9,566 bases of DNA from NCBI GenBank assembly GCA_002480735.1, contig DLCS01000194.1, positions 4,263 to 13,828 of the forward strand. Reading direction: 5' to 3'. Source of the stretch: Bacillaceae bacterium UBA7792 (GTDB taxonomy: Bacteria; Bacillota; Bacilli; Bacillales; Cytobacillaceae). The notes under the pieces were generated by a model. That model did not search any database and had not been told where the DNA came from. It saw only the letters and a list, made by a program, of their open reading frames with translations. The position numbers and the translations under genes are program-made. This document shows positions 4,525-9,566 of the stretch, in pieces (within the stretch, counting starts at the first letter, position 1; every line of letters begins with the position of its first letter).

Positions 4525-6501
4525 GTGAAAAAGTATCCATTCAGCAAAAAAGCTGTCCAAGCTATGCTTGCAGCTACAATCGCATTATCTCCAGTGATAA
4601 CAACTGGGGTAGTAGGAAGCCCTGTGAAGGTGGAGGCAGCGGCTGTGGAATTAAGTCAGAAGGAAAAGGACTTAATCGCACAGTTAAAGCTTATCTATAA
4701 TAAACTAGACGAAACTGAACAAGGATATCTCAGAAAATCTAGCGACTTGTTAACCGATAAGAATAATGTAGCAGGTATTGAATGGTTAGAACATGTAAAA
4801 TCTATAACAGGCAAAAATGATGTGACTGAGAATTCATCAGAGTATAAAGTGGTAAAGGGATTAATTCAATTATTTACCAGTACAACAGTTGGTTCATTAG
4901 AATACAATATTATCGAATTCAAATTAAATTATTCCAACGATGTTGATACCTTCTTTGGTGGGGATTTGACAGTCAATGACTTGGTTGATTTTGTTGTGGA
5001 TGTACAGAGACAATTTATCAACGTAATTAAAACAGATGATAAGACAGGAACTGAAGTATACACTGCTTTTCAAAAGGCTATTGTAAAGGCAGCGGCACAA
5101 AATCCTGATACTTTTGATACATTTCTAGATAAAAAAATCAAATTAGATGCTATTCCTGATGTGTTGAAGAGTGTTGTAAGTAAAGTAGATAATGACAAAA
5201 ATGCTAGAAATGCTTTTAAAAAGGCAATCAATCTATATCTTCAAGATAATAAACAACCAGGCGATAGTTCAGGCGGTAGTGGCGGTGGTACAACAACACC
5301 AACACCAGGTCAAAACGAAGTAACTCTTCCTGAAGGCTCTGTTGTAACTGAAGGTAATACTACAAAAATCCCAGCAAACAAAGTTCAAGATATCGTTAAT
5401 GCGGTAACTGCTGATAAGGCTGTTATCCCTGTAAAACTTGACGGCACTACTAACGCTGAAGTTCCTGCTTCATTATTCTCTGAAGTTGTGAAGAAGAATG
5501 CAAAGGCAGTAGTTGAAGTGAAGACAGATGCAGCAAGCTACAAGCTTCCAGCTTCACAAATCAATGTGGCTGACCTTGCTAAGCAGCTTGGTGTAGCAGC
5601 GGCTGATGTTCAAATTTCTGTTTCTGTTAAAGTGGTTGATGTTAAAACATCTGAAAAACTTGCTTCTAAAGTAGTTGAATTCAAGATTGAAGCAGTTGCT
5701 GGCGATAAGAAGCAAGCAGTGTCTACATTTAGCGTATATGTAGAACGTGCTATTACTGGAGATCAAAACTTCAATGCGAAGAACCAAGTTGCTGTGGTTT
5801 TAGATGATAATGGTAAAGTTCTAAAATCTGTACCAACTTTATTCGATGGAAAGACAGCAACGATTAAATCGTTAACAAACTCTAAATATGCTATCGTTGA
5901 AAATAATGTAACTTTCCCTGATGTGACTAGCAAAGAGTGGGCTAAATCATACATTGAAACTTTAGCTTCTAAATACATCGTTAAAGGTCATGACACTGGC
6001 AAGTTCGCTCCGAATGGAACAACTACTCGTGCAGAATTCGCCGTGTTATTAGTTCGTGCACTGGGCTTACCAGGTGAGAAGTATGACAACCGTTTCTCTG
6101 ATGTGAAGGGAACTGAATGGTTCAACCAAAACGGTGAATTAGCTGCAGCTGTAAAACACGGTATTATTGAAGGATATGATACTGGTAAATTTAATCCTAA
6201 TGGTAAAGTTTCTCGTGCTGAAGCAGCAGCGATGATTGCTCGTGCGATTGAATTAGACTTCTTAAACTTTGATAAGTCAAAATTTGATTCTTCTAAGCAA
6301 TTAACGAAGTTCAAGGATGCTAACAAAGTACCAGCTTGGGCAAAAGAAGAATTAACTGCTGTTTTACAAGCAGGAATCATGTCTGGTCATGAGAACAATA
6401 CAATTGATGCAAATGGTTCTACTACAAGAAACCAAATTGCAAAAATTGTGGCTGAACTCTTAATTAAGTCTAACTTAATGAATGACACGATCAATAAATA
6501 A
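4525..6501 (+). CDS. Secreted SLH-domain protein, S-layer or S-layer-associated
   Basis: The 658-residue product begins with a signal peptide: basic start (KKYPFSKK), hydrophobic core, and a likely cleavage near the VEAAA stretch at about residue 40. Next come a helical domain of unknown function (about 45-240), a Gly/Ser/Thr/Pro linker (245-264), a beta-rich middle region common in Bacillales SLH proteins (about 265-460), and three SLH domains (about 464-510, 523-575, 593-647). SLH1 has TRAE and SLH2 has SRAE, but SLH3 has TRNQ, keeping the arginine and losing the glutamate. The SLH trimer would bind secondary wall polymer; the helical part would face outward. A good sigma-A promoter, strong ribosome site, structured leader and strong terminator suggest high expression. 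Arginine codons shift from AGA in the N-terminal part to mostly CGT in the C-terminal part. Whether it is the main S-layer protein or a minor surface protein cannot be told. Confidence 0.92.
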   Translation: MKKYPFSKKAVQAMLAATIALSPVITTGVVGSPVKVEAAAVELSQKEKDLIAQLKLIYNKLDETEQGYLRKSSDLLTDKNNVAGIEWLEHVKSITGKNDVTENSSEYKVVKGLIQLFTSTTVGSLEYNIIEFKLNYSNDVDTFFGGDLTVNDLVDFVVDVQRQFINVIKTDDKTGTEVYTAFQKAIVKAAAQNPDTFDTFLDKKIKLDAIPDVLKSVVSKVDNDKNARNAFKKAINLYLQDNKQPGDSSGGSGGGTTTPTPGQNEVTLPEGSVVTEGNTTKIPANKVQDIVNAVTADKAVIPVKLDGTTNAEVPASLFSEVVKKNAKAVVEVKTDAASYKLPASQINVADLAKQLGVAAADVQISVSVKVVDVKTSEKLASKVVEFKIEAVAGDKKQAVSTFSVYVERAITGDQNFNAKNQVAVVLDDNGKVLKSVPTLFDGKTATIKSLTNSKYAIVENNVTFPDVTSKEWAKSYIETLASKYIVKGHDTGKFAPNGTTTRAEFAVLLVRALGLPGEKYDNRFSDVKGTEWFNQNGELAAAVKHGIIEGYDTGKFNPNGKVSRAEAAAMIARAIELDFLNFDKSKFDSSKQLTKFKDANKVPAWAKEELTAVLQAGIMSGHENNTIDANGSTTRNQIAKIVAELLIKSNLMNDTINK

Positions 6502-6666
6502 GTAATAACTAGAGAAACCGGCGCCTTTTCGAAGGAATGCCGGTTTTTCCATCTGAAAAACAAATCCGTAGACAATGCATCGGTCGACTGCACTGCTAGG
6601 CATCAGGCCCTTACCCTTAAATATGTGGCCCACCACCAAAAACTTCCATCCACACCTCACACCCAC
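6475..6666 (-). other. Doubtful C-terminal extension of the nuclease frame
   Basis: About 64 codons lie beyond the terminator U tract. They show no domain I recognise, overlap the SLH gene terminator on the other strand, and reach into the SLH coding end. Both other minus-strand frames stop just before the hairpin (TAG at 6702-6704, TGA at 6716-6718). I think this part is probably not normally translated. Confidence 0.5.
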
Positions 6667-9566
6667 AAAAAAAGGAACCGAAATCGGTTCCCCCATAGAA
6701 TCTAGGATAAGAATGTCATCTGGATTTGCTCCATTGATGAATTCAATGGATTGAATATTTTCAGCACCGCGAATTTCTTTCACGTGGCTACCATCTATAA
6801 TCACTTTACTAACATTGATACCGCCAAAGTCGATAATAGCATCGGGCTCGTTTGGTTGCAGGGTTACTTTTGTCTTTCCAAATCCTTCACCAGTAAATTC
6901 TGCATATTTTCCTGTGAAAAAGATACCCTCTGCGATACTCGATTGTTCATCAAGCTGAACAGCTACACTAGGTTGGGTAATTGTGAGTCGATTGGGCTTA
7001 AATTTCTTTAAATCGTATTTTTTGTCTACTTTGATCGGTGGCTCTTCTTTAGTCCTCAAGTCAATTTGTACCATAACGGGATCGTGATCGCTCGCACGGC
7101 CTGCCATGTCGGTGAAGTCCGCGTTGATGTGGAGTACATCGACCTTTGTTTGCTTGGCCAAATGATTGGAGACAAGGATATGGTCAAGTACCTGTGAATT
7201 TCCTTGGTATAGGTATGTGTACCGATCATGGGATTCTAGCTTGTTAATCATGTTGGTCATGAGTTCTCCCTCATGGATTTTGAGGGCTTGTGAAAATGGA
7301 TAATCATTGAAATCCCCAAGGGAGACAACATTTTCCTTTGGATTTTCTTCCTTAATTTCCTTTACAAACTTGTAGACAATTTTGGCAATCTCTTGGCGCT
7401 GGGCTTCGCTTTCATAGATTGGTGGCTGCTTAGAACCGAACAAGGGGGTATCACCAGTTTTTGAATTCCAGTGGTTTGCGATGACAATCACGCTTTCTCC
7501 TTGGAATTCAAATTGCGCCGCCAATGGTTTACGACTGCTGTTAAATGCATAATTTGTAGGGTCGATTCGACCTGGATTAAGAGTAAGCTTACCGTTTTGA
7601 TATTTTACTGCTGTCGTAGCGTCTCCATGAGGAATTCCTTCTGTCAGGCTTACTCGTGCTGGATTATATAGGAATCCAACGCGAATATTTGCATTCGGTT
7701 GACCGCCATCCTGATTATTAACAGGATCAATATTTACGTATTTATATTCGACTCCGCCAGCTGTTTTGATGGCCTGGATTAATCGCTCATAGCTTTGGTT
7801 TGCTCGGGAATCGCCTGCATCGGGACCGTTGTTATCCTGAACTTCCGTTACACCAATAATATCTGGATTTTGCATGTCCTGGACAAATGCCCTCGCTAGT
7901 TTACGTGCTTTATCATTCGTCGTTGACGTAGAATTGTTGGAGAAATTTTCAAGATTGTATGACGCAATCGTTAATTTGTCCTCAGCTTTCACAATATTCG
8001 TTTTTTCTGGAGTAGCATTTCCTTTGACATGTTTGGCTTTCATCTCATTTAAAGAGGTATAAATTTTGTAATTTTGATAGGAATACCCAACAACACCCTC
8101 AATCGGCCCTTCAAAAGAATCTCCCGTGGCCACCTCAAATTCTCGGGCAGGTCCATTTGGTTCTAATCGGAATTGGATCCGATCAGGGTTTGGATTATTC
8201 TCTTCAAAAAGAACGCCACCATGTAAGGTATTGGTTTCTCTGTTCTCAAGAACTGTAATTAAATCACCATGTTCCTGTGGGGCTACAGCTTTAACATGGC
8301 CAACCTCGACACGCATTCCCTCAAGGCTTTCCCAGAAATCAATGGCGTCGACATCTGGATTAAAGACTTCCAGATGATCACTATCAATATGTTCCCTTGG
8401 TAAATTCTTTTCGTCAATTTTGATTGCTTTTGGGAGCTCTACATTACGTTGAATCACCTCTACCTTGCCACCTTGATCATCACGAACATTAATTTGTGTT
8501 ACCTTCATATCCGTTTGTTGACGATCATCATATCCATCAATTGCATATTCACTTACTTTCCCTGTTACAGATACGAGATCACCGACCTGAATCGGCCATC
8601 CATTTCTTCCGCTGTATAGAACAATGCCTTCAGAGGTCTTTGGATCTTCATCGATTCGATTATCGGGAGTCTGAATATGGTAATACTTTGAGCCGCTTAA
8701 TTCAAAGGCATAAGTGACAATCCCCTCGATACCATCTGCAGTTTGGCCATCATAAGGAGAGGTATGGGAGGCACCCTGTAAATCGTGAATTTCGAGTTTA
8801 TCCGTAATAACATAAGTGAAAGTGGTAACAGGACTAAGTCCGAGCTCGGCTGATTTTGTGACGGCCTTTATCGTTGTATCCTTATCTATGATAATTGGAG
8901 CCACGTATTTCGTGCTTTTGTCAGATGGATCGGTTCCATCTAATGTATAAAAAATTTCCGCATTGGCCGTTTTCGTTGATAATTGAACAGTTGTACTTCC
9001 GATAAAAGTTCCACTTCCTGGATTCGCTACAGGAGGATGCAAAATGGAGCTATCCTCGATGATGTCCAGTGTGGAGCGGGGGATAATTTGATAGGCTGCG
9101 TCAAATTGTTGAACAATTCCAATAATTGATTCATATGTGGTTCCAACCTGTAAACCTAAGGAATTGTTCTCGTCACGAATGATAAATTCTGCCTCTCCAT
9201 CGGTAGCCCTGTAGTTATTATTTGCATCTACACTTAGTAGAGTTACTGAATTCGCCTGAACTAAAAAGGATTCGTGTTCCTCGTTCACTTCCGCTCCAGT
9301 GACGACTTTCGGTGTGACAACTTTTCCACTTTCCTTTTTCTCGACGACGGTTGTTCCATCAAGTTGCATGAGGCCACGAAACTCAGCCAATTTCCCCGTT
9401 AAAACTACTTCATCGCCTACCTTGATCGGGAGGGAAGTGGGGCGAACGGCTAGACCCGCTGTCTCATCCTGAACGGAAATTGAATTCTTAAGATTAGCAG
9501 CAACCATTCCCTTTATTGTGACGGTTGCCCCGTTCCCCTTTTTGCGTGCCTCAGCTATTGGGATAA
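6475..9566 (-). CDS. Secreted EEP-family nuclease, ExeM/YhcR-like, multidomain (5' end missing)
   Basis: The frame is open to the right edge, so the start and signal peptide lie outside; the ATG at 9507 falls inside an OB-fold strand (ATVTIKG before it). From the N-terminal side: an OB-fold-like region (about 9566-9050), a chitobiase/hexosaminidase C-terminal-like beta module with YTLDGTDPS (about 9035-8820), and a second OB-like region beginning GASHTSPYDGQ (about 8785-8460), as in ExeM-type extracellular nucleases. A linking region precedes the catalytic domain (about 7980-7060). Active-site motifs are intact: YNLENF with Asn at 7954-7956, TEVQD with Glu at 7843-7845, NHWN at 7465-7476, GDFND at 7303-7317, and SDHDP with Asp 7087-7089 and His 7084-7086. 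It should cut DNA or RNA outside the cell using divalent metal. A beta-rich tail follows. The real end is uncertain: the frame passes through a terminator at 6667-6691 and overlaps the SLH gene by 27 bases. Confidence 0.9.
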   Translation of the reverse strand, partial: IPIAEARKKGNGATVTIKGMVAANLKNSISVQDETAGLAVRPTSLPIKVGDEVVLTGKLAEFRGLMQLDGTTVVEKKESGKVVTPKVVTGAEVNEEHESFLVQANSVTLLSVDANNNYRATDGEAEFIIRDENNSLGLQVGTTYESIIGIVQQFDAAYQIIPRSTLDIIEDSSILHPPVANPGSGTFIGSTTVQLSTKTANAEIFYTLDGTDPSDKSTKYVAPIIIDKDTTIKAVTKSAELGLSPVTTFTYVITDKLEIHDLQGASHTSPYDGQTADGIEGIVTYAFELSGSKYYHIQTPDNRIDEDPKTSEGIVLYSGRNGWPIQVGDLVSVTGKVSEYAIDGYDDRQQTDMKVTQINVRDDQGGKVEVIQRNVELPKAIKIDEKNLPREHIDSDHLEVFNPDVDAIDFWESLEGMRVEVGHVKAVAPQEHGDLITVLENRETNTLHGGVLFEENNPNPDRIQFRLEPNGPAREFEVATGDSFEGPIEGVVGYSYQNYKIYTSLNEMKAKHVKGNATPEKTNIVKAEDKLTIASYNLENFSNNSTSTTNDKARKLARAFVQDMQNPDIIGVTEVQDNNGPDAGDSRANQSYERLIQAIKTAGGVEYKYVNIDPVNNQDGGQPNANIRVGFLYNPARVSLTEGIPHGDATTAVKYQNGKLTLNPGRIDPTNYAFNSSRKPLAAQFEFQGESVIVIANHWNSKTGDTPLFGSKQPPIYESEAQRQEIAKIVYKFVKEIKEENPKENVVSLGDFNDYPFSQALKIHEGELMTNMINKLESHDRYTYLYQGNSQVLDHILVSNHLAKQTKVDVLHINADFTDMAGRASDHDPVMVQIDLRTKEEPPIKVDKKYDLKKFKPNRLTITQPSVAVQLDEQSSIAEGIFFTGKYAEFTGEGFGKTKVTLQPNEPDAIIDFGGINVSKVIIDGSHVKEIRGAENIQSIEFINGANPDDILILDSMGEPISVPFFVGVRCGWKFLVVGHIFKGKGLMPSSAVDRCIVYGFVFQMEKPAFLRKGAGFSSYYLFIDRVIH
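6515..6548 (+). terminator. Rho-independent terminator of the SLH protein gene
   Basis: AAACCGGC (6515-6522) pairs with GCCGGTTT (6539-6546), with an inner CCTT/AAGG helix (6524-6527 with 6532-6535) capped by a TTCG loop (6528-6531). T residues run from 6544 to 6548. It starts 13 bases after the stop codon. Confidence 0.92.
6667..6691 (-). terminator. Rho-independent terminator of the nuclease gene, lying inside its open frame
   Basis: On the minus strand GGAACCG (6691-6685), loop ATTT, CGGTTCC (6680-6674) is a perfect 7-bp stem followed by seven T residues (6673-6667). It has the form of an ordinary gene-end terminator, but the nuclease frame runs through it as sense codons (EPISVPFF). Confidence 0.88.

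Noticed and set aside
4491..4700. Plus-strand open frame starting in the SLH leader
   Set aside because: It overlaps the SLH signal peptide in another frame, has no ribosome site, and its start lies inside the leader palindrome.
5554..6380. Antisense open frames inside the SLH gene
   Set aside because: They have no ribosome sites or recognisable domains, while the plus strand has a clear SLH protein; they are shadows of its codon bias.
1..9566. Search for a defence system, CRISPR array, toxin-antitoxin pair or phage genes
   Set aside because: All sizeable frames are accounted for by envelope, methyltransferase and nuclease genes; the methyltransferase is of small-molecule type, not a DNA methylase, and the nuclease is a secreted type.

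Overview
The window looks like chromosome of a low-GC Gram-positive endospore former of the Bacillaceae. The support is AT-rich spacers, strong AGGAGG-like ribosome sites, GTG starts, oligo-T Rho-independent terminators, S-layer-homology (SLH) anchors and an LCP-family protein. Two sites also match the Spo0A box. I cannot name the species from the sequence.

Layout, left to right. (1) 1-1446 (+): the 3' part of a large exported protein whose visible region resembles the C-terminal part of M14-type zinc carboxypeptidases, ending in three SLH domains, followed by a strong terminator. (2) 1704-2294 (+): a small class I SAM-dependent methyltransferase of the METTL7/UbiE type, behind its own likely extended -10 promoter. 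(3) 2353-2417: a compact hairpin-forming repeat built on two GTACCnGGTAC units, between convergent genes. (4) 2419-3384 (-): an LCP (LytR-CpsA-Psr) family membrane protein. (5) 3573-4211 (-): a membrane-anchored protein of unknown function with its own promoter and terminator. (6) 4212-4524: a 313-bp divergent regulatory region with two identical 14-bp repeats, each containing a perfect Spo0A-type box, a good sigma-A promoter and a palindrome in the 5' leader. (7) 4525-6501 (+): a 658-residue secreted SLH protein. (8) 6475-9566 (-): a large secreted nuclease of the endonuclease/exonuclease/phosphatase (EEP) family with two OB-fold-like regions and a chitobiase-C-like module. Its start is beyond the right edge.

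The common theme is the cell envelope. LCP proteins attach anionic glycopolymers to peptidoglycan, and SLH trimers bind wall-linked secondary polymers, so gene 4 may help make or place the ligand class that genes 1 and 7 hold on to. The carboxypeptidase-like protein and the nuclease would act outside the cell on peptides and nucleic acids. This functional link is inference.

The points most worth checking are the twin Spo0A-like boxes between the divergent genes, the nuclease reading frame that has no stop before its own terminator, and the uneven arginine codon use along the 658-residue SLH protein. I see no CRISPR array, tRNA, rRNA, insertion sequence or complete new defence system.
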